Shown: positions 42,549 to 52,727, numbered from the stretch's first letter. The stretch: 64,000 nt of DNA from Muribaculaceae bacterium Isolate-110 (HZI) (GCA_003762875.1 RIBL01000013.1:1-64000); one strand, 5' to 3'. Notes: generated by a model from the sequence alone, not told the origin. Numbers and translations are program-made.

Positions 42549-43747
42549 ACCGACTTTCAGCCGTCAACTCTCAACTCTCAATACCCCACAGATTGCACAT
42601 CCTCTTTGTGATAGACTCTTTACGCATGGGCGGTGCCGAGAAAAGTCTCGTCACCCTCCTCAATCTTCTCCCTGTCTCCGACATGGACATCGAGGTCATG
42701 CGCATGTCACCGGCCGGGCGGCTCGAACCGCTGCTGCCAGCCGGCATCCGGCTGGCACGTATAAGCCTCCGCCGGGCCGGGCTCATCGGGCGCGCACGCT
42801 TCATGGCCGCAAGAGCCGCCATGTACCTCTCGCGCCGCTTTTCCTCCACCCCGACACACCCCAACGACCGCTTCTGGCGATTCATGCGCCACTCAGTGCC
42901 ACCCCTCGAGCGGCAATATGACATAGCCGTCGCCTATCAACAGGGATTTCCGACAGCCTTTGTGGCCACACGCGTCAACGCCCGGCGCAAGATAGCCTGG
43001 GTCAACGCCGACGTGTCGGCAGCCGGATATGACGCACAGTTCAATCTGCCGTTCTATCGCGCCATGACCCATATAGTCACCGTCTCCGACACACTGCGCA
43101 CACTCTTCTGCTCACGCTATCCCTCGCTCGCATCACGCGTCACAGCCATACCCGACATCATCGACGCCCGAGCCATACGCCGGCTGGCGGAGGAGACACC
43201 ATCACCCTATCACGATCGAGATGACGACCCCTTAAGACCGCTGCGTCTGCTCACAGTGGCACGCATGGAGCACGTCAAGGGGCTCGACCTGGCCGTCGAG
43301 GCCGCCCGTCTGCTGCGCGACTCCGGTCTCGACTTTCACTGGCACTTCATTGGAGACGGCAACGAGCGCGCAGCTATCACCTCACTCGTCAGCCGCCACA
43401 ACCTCTGTGACCGCATCATCCTCCACGGCACTGTCACCAACCCCTACCCCTGGATGCGAGGATGTGACATCTACATACAGCCGTCACGCCACGAAGGCTA
43501 CGGCATAGCCATCGCCGAGGCCATGACACTGTGCCGCCCCGTCATAGCCACCGACTTCGCGGTGGCCCACGACCACATCGACGGCACCAACGGCCTTATA
43601 GCCCCAATCTCACCCCGGGGCATAGCCGACGCCATAACATCGCTCGCCGAGTCTCAACGCCGCCGTCAGATTACCGACCGGCTCATCAATACACATCACA
43701 ACGGCCTGACATCTCTTCAAAAAGTCACTGCAATCCTAACGTCCTGA
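42527..43747 (+). CDS. Glycosyltransferase family 4 (first of locus)
   Basis: The 406-aa GT-B enzyme has HILFVIDSLRMGGAEKSLVT near the N-terminus, the second-domain start LRLLTVARMEHVKGLDLAVE and the EX7E motif in SRHEGYGIAIAEAMTLCRPV. It transfers a sugar from a nucleotide donor with retention; donor unknown. The first 20 residues (MAENRQLNRLSAVNSQLSIP) are encoded partly by a CAACTCTCAA repeat resembling the GTTTAGAGTT tracts, so the true start may be further in. It ends two bases before the pyruvyl transferase gene. Confidence 0.88.
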   Translation: MAENRQLNRLSAVNSQLSIPHRLHILFVIDSLRMGGAEKSLVTLLNLLPVSDMDIEVMRMSPAGRLEPLLPAGIRLARISLRRAGLIGRARFMAARAAMYLSRRFSSTPTHPNDRFWRFMRHSVPPLERQYDIAVAYQQGFPTAFVATRVNARRKIAWVNADVSAAGYDAQFNLPFYRAMTHIVTVSDTLRTLFCSRYPSLASRVTAIPDIIDARAIRRLAEETPSPYHDRDDDPLRPLRLLTVARMEHVKGLDLAVEAARLLRDSGLDFHWHFIGDGNERAAITSLVSRHNLCDRIILHGTVTNPYPWMRGCDIYIQPSRHEGYGIAIAEAMTLCRPVIATDFAVAHDHIDGTNGLIAPISPRGIADAITSLAESQRRRQITDRLINTHHNGLTSLQKVTAILTS

Positions 43748-43748
43748 C

Positions 43749-44849
43749 ATGAAAATCTGCACCATTACCTGCCACAACGTAAACAACTTCGGAGCCTCGC
43801 TTCAGGCAACGGCCCTGTGTGAATATCTGCGCGGACTCGGCCACGACACCAGCGTCATCGACTATATGCCAGTGCGCCGGCACAACTCCCGACGCTCGCG
43901 GTTGCGCACCATCCTCGAGTGGCCGCTCTTCAGGCCCGTGGCCCGCCTCATCGACAGTTATCGCGAATATCGACGCCGCGACCGCCGACGCCGGTTTGCC
44001 TCCTATCTCTCCGCGCTGCCACTCACATGCCGCTACACCTCGCTCTGCCAACTGCGTGACAATCCGCCACTGGCCGAACTCTACATCGCCGGCAGCGACC
44101 AGATATGGAATCCCCACCTTGCCAACGGACGCGACCCGGCTTTCTATCTCAACTTCGGCCCAGCCTCGGTGCGCCGCGCCTCCTATGCCGCAAGTTTCGC
44201 ATCAAGGCAGCTCCCGGTCGACAGTTTCCACAACATGCAGTCGCGGCTGTCGCACCTCGACCACATCTCGGTGCGCGAATCGAGCGGCCTCGACATACTC
44301 TCGTCACTCGGTTATGAGGGACGTCAGGTGGTCGACCCCGTGTTTCTGCTCCCGCGCTCCTACTGGGACACAGCGGCCGACAGCAGCGAGATACACCACA
44401 AGGGCGACTACATACTCCTCTATGGCTTCGATACCGGTTCACTCATCATGGACACGGCCAGATGCCTCTCCAAAGAGACGGGGCTCCCGGTCGTCTCCAT
44501 ATCGCCCTTTCCTGTCAAGGGGGTGAAGAAAAACTACTGCAACGCCGGACCGCTCGAATTTCTCGCACTCGTGCGCGGAGCCTCGGCCGTGCTCACCGAG
44601 TCGTTTCACGCGCTGGCTTTCGCCATGATATTTCATGTGCCTTTCTATGCCTTCCGCCGCAGCGAGAACCTCAACGCACGCATCACCGACTTTCTCGCCA
44701 CCCTCGGCCTCTCGCGACGCCTCATCACCTCCGAGGCCGTCACGCTACCGCCGCTCAACATGGATTTTACCGTGCCCGACACCCTGCTTTCCAACATGCG
44801 TGAATCCTCAGTAGATTATCTTGACCATATAACCTCACAAGCCGTATGA
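43749..44849 (+). CDS. Polysaccharide pyruvyl transferase family protein
   Basis: The 366-aa product matches the WcaK/CsaB family: MKICTITCHNVNNFGASLQA with the N-terminal glycine/asparagine loop, AGSDQIWNPHL, DPVFLLPRSYW and the late LTESFHALAFAMIFHVPFYA. It would add a pyruvate ketal to a sugar from phosphoenolpyruvate, giving the polymer negative charge. The start is directly after the preceding GT4 gene, and the end overlaps the next gene by four bases (ATGA). Confidence 0.88.
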   Translation: MKICTITCHNVNNFGASLQATALCEYLRGLGHDTSVIDYMPVRRHNSRRSRLRTILEWPLFRPVARLIDSYREYRRRDRRRRFASYLSALPLTCRYTSLCQLRDNPPLAELYIAGSDQIWNPHLANGRDPAFYLNFGPASVRRASYAASFASRQLPVDSFHNMQSRLSHLDHISVRESSGLDILSSLGYEGRQVVDPVFLLPRSYWDTAADSSEIHHKGDYILLYGFDTGSLIMDTARCLSKETGLPVVSISPFPVKGVKKNYCNAGPLEFLALVRGASAVLTESFHALAFAMIFHVPFYAFRRSENLNARITDFLATLGLSRRLITSEAVTLPPLNMDFTVPDTLLSNMRESSVDYLDHITSQAV

Positions 44850-46024
44850 ACAAACCGCGGGTCCTCATAGCCATGCATTATCTCCACCTGGGCGGAGCCG
44901 AGACAGCACTCATAGGGCTGCTCCACGCCTGGGACTACGAGCGTGCCGATGTCGACCTGTTTCTCTACGCCCGACGCGGCGAACTGTTGCCCGAGCTGCC
45001 CCCGGAGGTCAACCTGCTGCCCGAGCTGGCTGACTACCGCGCCATCGAGTCGCCCGTCGCCGAGGCCCTGCGTAGCGGACGCCTGGGTGTGGTCTACGGG
45101 CGTCTGCGCGCCCGACAGTATTATCGCAGGAGCCGCCATCGCGACGCCATCTTCGACCTGGTGGGACGACACGTCACACAGTTTCTGCCCCCGATGAGCT
45201 CGGCCTCCTACGACCTTGCCATCTCGTTTATCGCACCTCATCATCCGGTGCTCTACAAGGTCGACGCGCGACGCAAGATATGCTGGATACACACCGACTA
45301 TTCCTATCTCGACATCGACGCCGAGGCCGAACACGACACCTGGGGAGCCTATGACAACATAATATCCATCTCGCCGGCCGTAACAGAAGGCTTCTGCTCA
45401 AAGTTTCCAGGACTACGCGACAGGATTATCGAGATGGAAAACGTCATCCCCGCCGACCTCATCCGCCGCAGGGCCGAGGAGTACATCCCCGCCGAGTTCA
45501 ACGACAACAACTTCAACATACTCTCGGTGGGCCGCTTCAGCCACCAGAAAAATTTTGACAACGTGCCCGACATCATGCACCGGCTCATCGACATCACCGG
45601 CCGCACCGACCTCCACTGGCACATCATAGGCTACGGAGCCGACGAACGGCTCATCATCGACCGCATAGCCGAATCCGGGATGGAGAGCCGCGTCCACCTG
45701 CTGGGCAAACGCGACAATCCCTATCCATACATGGCCGCGTGTGACCTCTACATACAGCCCTCGCGCTACGAAGGCAAATCGATAGCCGTGCGCGAGGCCC
45801 AGATGCTGGGCCGCCCGGTCATCATCACCGACTATGCCACGGCCCGCTCGCAGGTCGACAACGGCACCGACGGCCTCATTGTGCCGCTCGACAACGCCTC
45901 ATGTGCCCGCGCCATAGCCGACGCCCTGTCATCGCCCGGCCTTCTGACCGGCCTCGCCTCGGCCACCGCCACCCGCGACTACACACTCAGCCTCGAAGTG
46001 CAAAAACTATACCGACTGCTCTGA
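44846..46024 (+). CDS. Glycosyltransferase family 4 (second)
   Basis: The 392-aa GT-B enzyme starts MNKPRVLIAMHYLHLGGAET and has the C-terminal domain ILSVGRFSHQKNFDNVPDIM, GKRDNPYPYMAACDLYIQPS and EX7E in SRYEGKSIAVREAQMLGRPV. Donor and acceptor are unknown. The ATGA overlap with the pyruvyl transferase gene suggests coupled translation. Confidence 0.9.
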   Translation: MNKPRVLIAMHYLHLGGAETALIGLLHAWDYERADVDLFLYARRGELLPELPPEVNLLPELADYRAIESPVAEALRSGRLGVVYGRLRARQYYRRSRHRDAIFDLVGRHVTQFLPPMSSASYDLAISFIAPHHPVLYKVDARRKICWIHTDYSYLDIDAEAEHDTWGAYDNIISISPAVTEGFCSKFPGLRDRIIEMENVIPADLIRRRAEEYIPAEFNDNNFNILSVGRFSHQKNFDNVPDIMHRLIDITGRTDLHWHIIGYGADERLIIDRIAESGMESRVHLLGKRDNPYPYMAACDLYIQPSRYEGKSIAVREAQMLGRPVIITDYATARSQVDNGTDGLIVPLDNASCARAIADALSSPGLLTGLASATATRDYTLSLEVQKLYRLL

Positions 46025-46073
46025 AACAATCGGCAATACACAACCCGAAACCTACATACATCACATTAATCCA

Positions 46074-47144
46074 ATGGACTCGTCCACACAATCCGCGGCA
46101 CCTGCTCGCCAATACTGGATAGACATCCTGCGCACATTTGCGTGTATCTGTGTAATTACAATCCACACCCCGTTGCCGGAAAAATACGGCGGCGAACCGT
46201 TGGACCCTGCATGTTTGTTTTATCTGAGATCGGGAGCATCAGTCCTTTTCTTCATGATTTCGGGAGCTTTGATTCTTGACAGACCACGCAGGCTGATACC
46301 GTTCATGAAAACGCGGCTTCTTCATATAGGAGTGCCCGTAGTCATCTGGGGGCTGCTGGCATTCGCCCTTAACATATATAAATACGACTACACATCGGTA
46401 GGAATTGTCTTAGATATGGTGTCCATGCCCTTTATCGACGTGGTACGCAACGAATATTGGTTCATATACACACTCATGGGCATATATCTGATGACCCCGA
46501 TGCTCTCGACATGGCTCAACTCATGCAGCCGACGTGAGTGTGAGATACTCCTGGGCGCATGGATGCTGACGCTGTGCATACCCTATGCGGCCATCGTGCT
46601 GCCACAGTTAAACAGAGTGTCAGAGATCGACGGAATGTTGTACTACTTCACTGGATATGCCGGATATGCCGTACTTGGCTTCTATCTGCGACGCTATGTC
46701 TCAGTCACGAAAATAACACCCGCCATGGTAACCGCTGTCCTGCTCATCGTTTCGGTCACATGGCTGTTATCCGAATATGTACCGTCAGTCCACACAGTGC
46801 TGCTCTCACGTACAAACATATGCACCGCACTGATGGCGTCGACCTATTTTCTTCTTATCAAAAGTATTTCCGTCTCTGAAAGGACAGGAAAGATATTCTA
46901 TAATTTCGCCAATCATTCGTTCGGCATATATCTGATACATCATTTTGTCATTTCCGAGCTTTTATGGCCCCAGACAATAAGGTTGGCCTTGCATCCGGCC
47001 GTCAGCATACCTGTCACAGCCATAATCACCATAATAATATCTTATATGACGGTCTCAGCCCTGTCTCGTCTACCTTTAAGCAGATATACCGTCAGCTACA
47101 CAGCCCCTGAGCGGAAATTCCGCTTTAGACTCTCGTTGAAATAA
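46074..47144 (+). CDS. Acyltransferase family 3 (O-acetyltransferase) membrane protein
   Basis: The 356-aa protein has about ten membrane segments and the acyltransferase-3 landmarks: YWIDILRTFACICVITIHTP with the catalytic-type histidine, YWFIYTLMGIYLMTPML and FGIYLIHHFVISELL. It probably adds acetyl groups to the glycan. Base composition is lower in GC than its neighbours, so it may have been acquired separately. Its stop overlaps the next start by one base (TAATG). Confidence 0.9.
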   Translation: MDSSTQSAAPARQYWIDILRTFACICVITIHTPLPEKYGGEPLDPACLFYLRSGASVLFFMISGALILDRPRRLIPFMKTRLLHIGVPVVIWGLLAFALNIYKYDYTSVGIVLDMVSMPFIDVVRNEYWFIYTLMGIYLMTPMLSTWLNSCSRRECEILLGAWMLTLCIPYAAIVLPQLNRVSEIDGMLYYFTGYAGYAVLGFYLRRYVSVTKITPAMVTAVLLIVSVTWLLSEYVPSVHTVLLSRTNICTALMASTYFLLIKSISVSERTGKIFYNFANHSFGIYLIHHFVISELLWPQTIRLALHPAVSIPVTAIITIIISYMTVSALSRLPLSRYTVSYTAPERKFRFRLSLK

Positions 47145-47881
47145 TGTCATTTGACAACACCACCATACACTACTGCTGGTTTGGCGGGAATCCGCTGCCC
47201 GGGAGTGCGCGCAGATGCATCGAGTCATGGCGCAGACACTTCCCGGGATGGGAAATCAAGGAGTGGAACGAGTCAAACTATGACCTCAACGCCATACTCT
47301 ACACCCGCCAGGCCGCCTCACGGGGCAAATGGGCCTTTGTGAGCGACTATGCGCGGTTTGACATCCTCTATCGCGAAGGAGGCGTGTATTTCGACACCGA
47401 TGTCGAGGTCATAGCCCCGTTTGACGATATCATGGCCCGCGGCGCGTTCATGGGCTGGGAGCAAAGCCCTGTCGGTGTCGGCGTAAACTCGGGACTCGGC
47501 ATAGGCGCGCCCGCCGGGCTGCCGCTCTATCGCGAAATCCTTGACCGCTACGCGTCCATGCCCTATCTCGGCACAGACGGACATCCGCTGCCGGGCACGG
47601 TGGTCAGGCATGTCACCGACCTACTTCTCGGCCACGGTCTCAGGCTTGAAGACACCATGCAGACAGTGGCCGGAGTCACCATATACCCTCACGATTATTT
47701 CAATCCTTTCGATGACGCCACAGGCCGCCTGACCCTTACGGACAACACCCGCAGCATACACCGCTATGACAAGACGTGGTGTGACGACTACGGTCCCGCC
47801 CGCATACGCCTCACCCGTCTCCTCCACCGCATCATAGGCACATCGATGTCGTTGCGGATAAGGAAGCTACTGCGGCTTTAG
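47144..47881 (+). CDS. Glycosyltransferase family 32-like (OCH1-type)
   Basis: The 245-aa product shows IHYCWFGGNPLPGSARRCIE, WEIKEWNESNYDLN, KWAFVSDYARFDILYREGGV and the DxD motif YFDTDVEVI, typical of capsular GT32 enzymes that transfer a hexose. Later residues include HDYFNPFDDATGRL. It follows the acyltransferase by one-base overlap. Confidence 0.92.
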   Translation: MSFDNTTIHYCWFGGNPLPGSARRCIESWRRHFPGWEIKEWNESNYDLNAILYTRQAASRGKWAFVSDYARFDILYREGGVYFDTDVEVIAPFDDIMARGAFMGWEQSPVGVGVNSGLGIGAPAGLPLYREILDRYASMPYLGTDGHPLPGTVVRHVTDLLLGHGLRLEDTMQTVAGVTIYPHDYFNPFDDATGRLTLTDNTRSIHRYDKTWCDDYGPARIRLTRLLHRIIGTSMSLRIRKLLRL

Positions 47882-47952
47882 AGGGTCTTCAATATCATAT
47901 ATCGCATATATCTCCGTTTATATCTTATCCGGCCCGACATTTTTTCAGGACA

Positions 47953-49080
47953 ATGCCACCTATTACCCTACATATATTTCTCATAGTCACCGCCGTGCTG
48001 TTGGTGCCCTACTCGCTCATGCTCATGAACACCAGCGGCGACACACTGGCCGTGGGCGAGAAAAACAAGGGCGACTACCGGTGGTCGCTGCTGCTGAGCA
48101 TACTCCTGGCCCTGTGGATAGGCACCCGTCCCACCGACGCTATCGGCATGGGCTATGGCGACTCGGTCAACTATGCCCGCACCTATGAACTCATGGCCGC
48201 CAACGACCTGTCGCTGTCGACCGTCGTGTTTGGCTCGGAATGGCTGTGGCAACTGATGATGATCGTCTGCATACAATGCTCGCTCGATGTCTCGTCATTT
48301 TTCCTCATCGTAGCCGTCGGATATGTCATGACGGCCACATGGGCCATGAAAAAGATACTCCCTACGCGGCCCTATCTGGGATTTCTGTTTCTCATCTCCT
48401 CGCTGATGTATTATTCGTTCAGCGTCAACGGTCTGCGCAACGGTCTGGCATGTCACATGATACTCCTTGCCCTGGCATTTTTCATGGACGACCGATGGAG
48501 CGTGGCCGCACTCATAGCTTTTCTCGCCATCGGCATCCACCGTTCGGTGCTGCTCCCCATAGTCGCGGCTCTTGTGGCATGGAAGCTCATCCGCGAGCCT
48601 CGCTATGCCATATATTTCTGGCTGCTGTGCATAGTGATGTCGCTCTATGGGGGCGACCTGTTCATGAACTTTTTCGCCTCGCTCGGCTATGATGACCGCA
48701 TGTCCACCTACACCTCGGGCGATCTGGCCGACCACCGCGACATGTTCTCGGCCACGGGATTCCGCTGGGACTTTCTCGCCTACAGTGCCGTCCCCGTAGC
48801 CATTACATGGCTGGTGAATATACTGAGGAAGAAACGCGACGGATGGTTTAACATCATCTCGGTGACCTACATATTGTGCAATGCCTTCTGGGTGCTGGTC
48901 ATACGCGCCGAGTATTCCAACCGCTTCGCCTATCTCTCATGGTTTCTCTATCCTGTGGTCATATCCTATCCCCTCTGCAACATGAAGGCCTGGCGCAACC
49001 AAAACCATGTGGCCGGCCTGACGCTGCTGCTGTATTTCTCGTTCACGTTTATAATGGATACAGTATATTGGGGGGGGTAA
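47953..49080 (+). CDS. EpsG-family polymerase (Wzy role)
   Basis: The 375-aa polytopic protein resembles EpsG: an early WIGTRPTDAIGMGYGDSVNY, FLFLISSLMYYSFSVNGLRN followed by GLACHMILLALAFF, and AIGIHRSVLLPIVAAL. EpsG members take the place of Wzy and join repeat units at the periplasmic face. It is the only clear polymerase candidate in the locus. Confidence 0.85.
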   Translation: MPPITLHIFLIVTAVLLVPYSLMLMNTSGDTLAVGEKNKGDYRWSLLLSILLALWIGTRPTDAIGMGYGDSVNYARTYELMAANDLSLSTVVFGSEWLWQLMMIVCIQCSLDVSSFFLIVAVGYVMTATWAMKKILPTRPYLGFLFLISSLMYYSFSVNGLRNGLACHMILLALAFFMDDRWSVAALIAFLAIGIHRSVLLPIVAALVAWKLIREPRYAIYFWLLCIVMSLYGGDLFMNFFASLGYDDRMSTYTSGDLADHRDMFSATGFRWDFLAYSAVPVAITWLVNILRKKRDGWFNIISVTYILCNAFWVLVIRAEYSNRFAYLSWFLYPVVISYPLCNMKAWRNQNHVAGLTLLLYFSFTFIMDTVYWGG

Positions 49081-49126
49081 TTAATTGGTATTCACCCGAA
49101 TGGGCATAAACAAAAAAACGACACTC

Positions 49127-50023
49127 ATGAAGACACTCACTGTTTTCACACCCACATACAACCGCGCCCATCTGCTGCGCCGTCTCTATGAGAGCCTTGT
49201 CACGCAGTCGTGTCAGGATTTCGAGTGGCTCGTCATCGACGACGGATCCACCGACTTCACGCGTCAGCTTGTCGAGAGCTTCATAGCCGAAGGTCGCATA
49301 CCCGTCAGATACATTTATAAGGAAAACGGCGGTCTCTACACCGGCTACAACGTGGCCTATGCCAACATCGCCACCGAGCTGTGTGTATGCATCGACTCTG
49401 ACGACTTCATGCCCGACGACGCCGTGGAAATAATAGTCAACACATGGCGCGAAAAAGGTTCCGACCGTCTGGCCGGCCTCATCGGACTCGACTGTTACCT
49501 CGACTCCATGCAGCCCATCGGAGGCCGGTTTCCCGAAGGACTCGGAGAGATGTATTTTCTTGACCTGTACACCCGCAATATCCATCGCGGCGACTCCAAA
49601 GTGGTGACCCGCACCGAACTGATGCGCTCTGTGGCTCCGATGACGGGCTATGCGGGCGAGAAGAATTTCAACCCCGTCTACATGCTGCTTCAAGTAGCTG
49701 ACAATTATCCGTTTATCGCGGTCAATGAATGTCTGTGCATCGTGGACTATCAACTGGGGGCCGACAGCATGTCGGAAAACATCTACCGCCAGTATGTCGA
49801 CTCGCCCCGCAGTTTTGCCAAGCTGCGCCGGCTGGAAATGACACTCCGACGCTCCACGTGGAACAATAATCTGCGCTGTGCCGTCCATTATGTGTCGAGC
49901 TGTATCCTTGCCGGCGATAAAGACTGGCTGGGCAGCTCTCCGAGAAAAGTGCTCACCATTCTGGCTGCCATCCCCGGATGGATGCTCTCCGGATATATCC
50001 GACACAAGGTAAGACAACTGTGA
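49127..50023 (+). CDS. Glycosyltransferase family 2 (first)
   Basis: The product (298 aa from ATG 49127) has the GT-A start KTLTVFTPTYNRAHLLRRLY, DFEWLVIDDGSTD and the donor-binding CIDSDDFMPDDAVE. The frame opens at TTG 49085 and has another ATG at 49100, but MKTLTVFTPTYNR fits the family. It overlaps the next gene by four bases (GTGA). Confidence 0.9.
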   Translation: MKTLTVFTPTYNRAHLLRRLYESLVTQSCQDFEWLVIDDGSTDFTRQLVESFIAEGRIPVRYIYKENGGLYTGYNVAYANIATELCVCIDSDDFMPDDAVEIIVNTWREKGSDRLAGLIGLDCYLDSMQPIGGRFPEGLGEMYFLDLYTRNIHRGDSKVVTRTELMRSVAPMTGYAGEKNFNPVYMLLQVADNYPFIAVNECLCIVDYQLGADSMSENIYRQYVDSPRSFAKLRRLEMTLRRSTWNNNLRCAVHYVSSCILAGDKDWLGSSPRKVLTILAAIPGWMLSGYIRHKVRQL

Positions 50024-50991
50024 CCTACTCGGTGGCCATACGCACACTGGCTCTATCGCCCGACTCTCTCAGGAAAGTGCTCCAAGGAGTATTCTCCCAG
50101 ACAATCCTGCCCGAAAAGGTGGTCGTATACATCGCCCGCAACTACGCGATACCGTCATGGAGGGTCGGATATGAGCAGTATGTGTATACCGACAAGGGCA
50201 TGATGAGCCAGCGGGCCCTACCCTACACCGAACTGACTTCCGACTATATCCTCATGCTCGACGATGACCTTGTGCTCGCTCCGGCTACCGCCGCACGGCT
50301 ACTCGCGACCGCCGAGACGGAAAAAACCGACCTGCTGGGGGCCGATGTGTTTCAGAATCATCTGCTGACCGTAACCGCCAGGGTGACCGCGGCCGTGAGC
50401 TCACTTGTCATGCCACACTACCGACATGACAAGGCTTTCCGACTCAGGCGTGACGGAGCATTCTCCTACATAGCACGTCCGCGAAGGCAGTTCTACAGCT
50501 CCGACACATGCTGCGGTCCGCTCATGCTCTGGCGCAGAAAGTCTTTTCTCATGCTTCATGCCGAGGACGAGAAATGGATTGACACGTTGGGATATGCTTA
50601 TGGCGAGGACGCGCTGCTCTCCTACAAGGCCACAGCCAACGGTATGAAAACAGGCATAGATTTCCGCGCCGAAGTGACCAATCTTGACTCGCGCACATCG
50701 TCTGACCGATATCGCAACGACCCGCAACGGCTGTACATACGCGCCAAAGCCATGTTTATCACCTGGTGGCGCATGTGTTACAAGCCTCATGGCAATCACC
50801 GCCGCGGAGCCTCCGGGGCTCTCTTCGGGGGCGTGCTTAAATATATGTGGCTGACACCAGTGATGCTGGCCTTCTCGGCTGTGACATTATCCACGACACC
50901 GGTCCGGGCATATATCCGCGGCCTCAGAGACGGTTACCGATATGTCCGTTCTGACGTATACCTCGCTATCCCGCCATATATCTTCCGATAA
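50020..50991 (+). CDS. Glycosyltransferase family 2 (second), GTG start
   Basis: The product (323 aa) has a GT-A fold: TYSVAIRTLALSPDSLRKVL, QTILPEKVVVYIARNY, the donor motif YILMLDDDLVLAP, SSDTCCGPLMLWRRKSF and GYAYGEDALLSYK. The frame is open from ATG 49978, but that overlaps the preceding gene by 46 bases, while GTG 50020 gives a typical GTGA overlap. One or two hydrophobic stretches near the end (MWLTPVMLAFSAVTLS) may anchor it to the membrane. Confidence 0.85.
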   Translation: MTYSVAIRTLALSPDSLRKVLQGVFSQTILPEKVVVYIARNYAIPSWRVGYEQYVYTDKGMMSQRALPYTELTSDYILMLDDDLVLAPATAARLLATAETEKTDLLGADVFQNHLLTVTARVTAAVSSLVMPHYRHDKAFRLRRDGAFSYIARPRRQFYSSDTCCGPLMLWRRKSFLMLHAEDEKWIDTLGYAYGEDALLSYKATANGMKTGIDFRAEVTNLDSRTSSDRYRNDPQRLYIRAKAMFITWWRMCYKPHGNHRRGASGALFGGVLKYMWLTPVMLAFSAVTLSTTPVRAYIRGLRDGYRYVRSDVYLAIPPYIFR

Positions 50992-51058
50992 TTACGCCTC
51001 CATCCTCAGCACAAGTAACAAGATGTCTTTCAGACATCACCTTTACACATCCTTAATT

Positions 51059-51466
51059 CCGTATGCATCTCGAGGATGTTGCAAAACACCCGAAAGCAGA
51101 TAATTTGTAGGCTGTTGTAGCAAGGAAAGGCCCGTAGGGCCTGTGCGAGCTTAGGCCATGGCAAGCACCCGCGTAAGCGGTGCGCAGCCATGGTACAGAA
51201 TAATTATCCACAGCATGTGCCGCGTAGCGGTACAACAATACAAGCGCATCAAAACACTAAGTCACAGCGGATTACCATCATGGCATTTTGTGGCACCGCT
51301 ACGCGGCGCACCGTCTTATATCTGTCTTTATACCATGGCTGCGCACCGCTTGCGCGGGTGCTTGCCATGGCCTAAGCTCGCACAGGCCCTACGGGCCTTT
51401 CCTTGCCCCTGACGGGTACAAATCAGCTACTAATAGACGTTTTGCAACACCCTCCGATGCATACGG
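51059..51466. repeat. Nested long inverted repeat between glycosyltransferase genes
   Basis: The gap 50992-51638 holds no gene. Within it lie three nested inverted pairs: outer CCGTATGCATC/GATGCATACGG (51059-51069, 51456-51466) with GTTGCAAAAC/GTTTTGCAAC (51079-51088, 51439-51448); middle arms of 76 bp with a single mismatch (51120-51195 and 51331-51406); inner GCCGCGTAGCGGT/ACCGCTACGCGGC (51219-51231, 51295-51307). The arms also contain small palindromes with GTA loops (GGCCCGTAGGGCC). Separate hairpins flank it at 51022-51038 and 51481-51501. Probably a MITE- or REP-like element; no transposase is present. Confidence 0.85.
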
Positions 51467-51638
51467 CTATCAATTTCCCGATGTCCCTGCCGGGACATCC
51501 TGTCGGTATTTTCAGACCTCTTACTGCGGCTCTGAAAATGTAAAAACATCATCATGACTCATTTCTTCATGATTTCTCTCATAACGACTCCTTTACCCCT
51601 GCCCAAAATTCGACTCCCACACTCCTGTATTTAATAAA

Positions 51639-52727
51639 GTGAAAATACTTCATGTAATCACATCCATGCGCACCGGCGGGGCTGAGAAGCTCGTATCTCA
51701 ACTGTTGCCGCGATTCAGACAGCGGGGGGCCGAGGTACACGCGGCCATATTTGACGGCTCAGCCACCCCTTTTATGGAATCACTTGTGAAGGAGGATGTG
51801 ACCCTGCACGTGCTCGGACACGGATACAGCAGCATGTATGACCCGCGTAACATACTGCGTCTGCAACGCATCATGCGACAAGGATTTGACATAGTGCACA
51901 CCCACAACACCACCCCGCAGCTATTCACCGCACTGGCCCGCACTCCAGCCTCGACACGGCTTGTGACCACCGAACACAACACTTCCAACCGCCGGCGCGG
52001 ACACGCACTGCTGCGTCAGCTCGACCGATGGATGTATCGACGCTATGACCGCATAGTGTGTTGCAGCACTCCGGTGGAGACATCGCTCGTCGACTCGCTC
52101 GACATGCCGTCGCTCATGCCTCGCATACTGACCATCGCCAACGGCATAGACCTTGGACAATTTTCAGGCCCGCGCCACTCCATTACTCCCGGCAAAGTCA
52201 ACATACTCATGGTGGCGGCTTTTCGCGAGCAAAAAGACCATCTCACCCCGCTGCGCGCCCTCGCCATGCTCCCGCCCGAGGTCACTCTCACCTATGCGGG
52301 CGACGGCGCGACACGCATGGCGACTCAGGAGGCGGCCCGGGCTCTCGGAGTAGCCGACCGCGTAAGATTTACTGGCAATGTCGCCGACATACCAGAGCTG
52401 TACCGACAGGCCGACATTGCTCTGCTGTCAACCCGTCACGAGGGACTGAGCCTCTCGACTATCGAAGCCATGGCCTCGGGCATACCTCTGATTGTGAGCG
52501 ATGTGCCCGGAGTGAGTGAAATCGTGGGCGATGGCGCGTTACGCTTCCCCTTTGGCGACGCCCGCGCTCTGGCGGCCCACATCACCTCTCTGGTCGGCAA
52601 TCACGCGCTTTACGCAGCCACGGTACGAAAGGGTGCGGAGCGGGCACGGTGCTATGACATCACGGTCACCGCCAATGAATATTTCAACCTGTACAGTAGC
52701 TTAATACCAAATAAAACCAACTCTTAA
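51639..52727 (+). CDS. Glycosyltransferase family 4 (third), GTG start
   Basis: The 362-aa GT-B enzyme starts at GTG 51639 (MKILHVITSMRTGGAEKLVS) and shows DIVHTHNTTPQLFTALA, the second-domain segment VNILMVAAFREQKDHLTPL and EX7E in TRHEGLSLSTIEAMASGIPL. It ends in a one-base overlap (TAATG) with the next gene. Donor unknown. Confidence 0.9.
   Translation: MKILHVITSMRTGGAEKLVSQLLPRFRQRGAEVHAAIFDGSATPFMESLVKEDVTLHVLGHGYSSMYDPRNILRLQRIMRQGFDIVHTHNTTPQLFTALARTPASTRLVTTEHNTSNRRRGHALLRQLDRWMYRRYDRIVCCSTPVETSLVDSLDMPSLMPRILTIANGIDLGQFSGPRHSITPGKVNILMVAAFREQKDHLTPLRALAMLPPEVTLTYAGDGATRMATQEAARALGVADRVRFTGNVADIPELYRQADIALLSTRHEGLSLSTIEAMASGIPLIVSDVPGVSEIVGDGALRFPFGDARALAAHITSLVGNHALYAATVRKGAERARCYDITVTANEYFNLYSSLIPNKTNS

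Noticed and set aside
51059-51466. Small genes inside the nested inverted repeat
   Set aside because: The short frames of 60-90 codons mirror each other across the palindrome and have no recognisable product.
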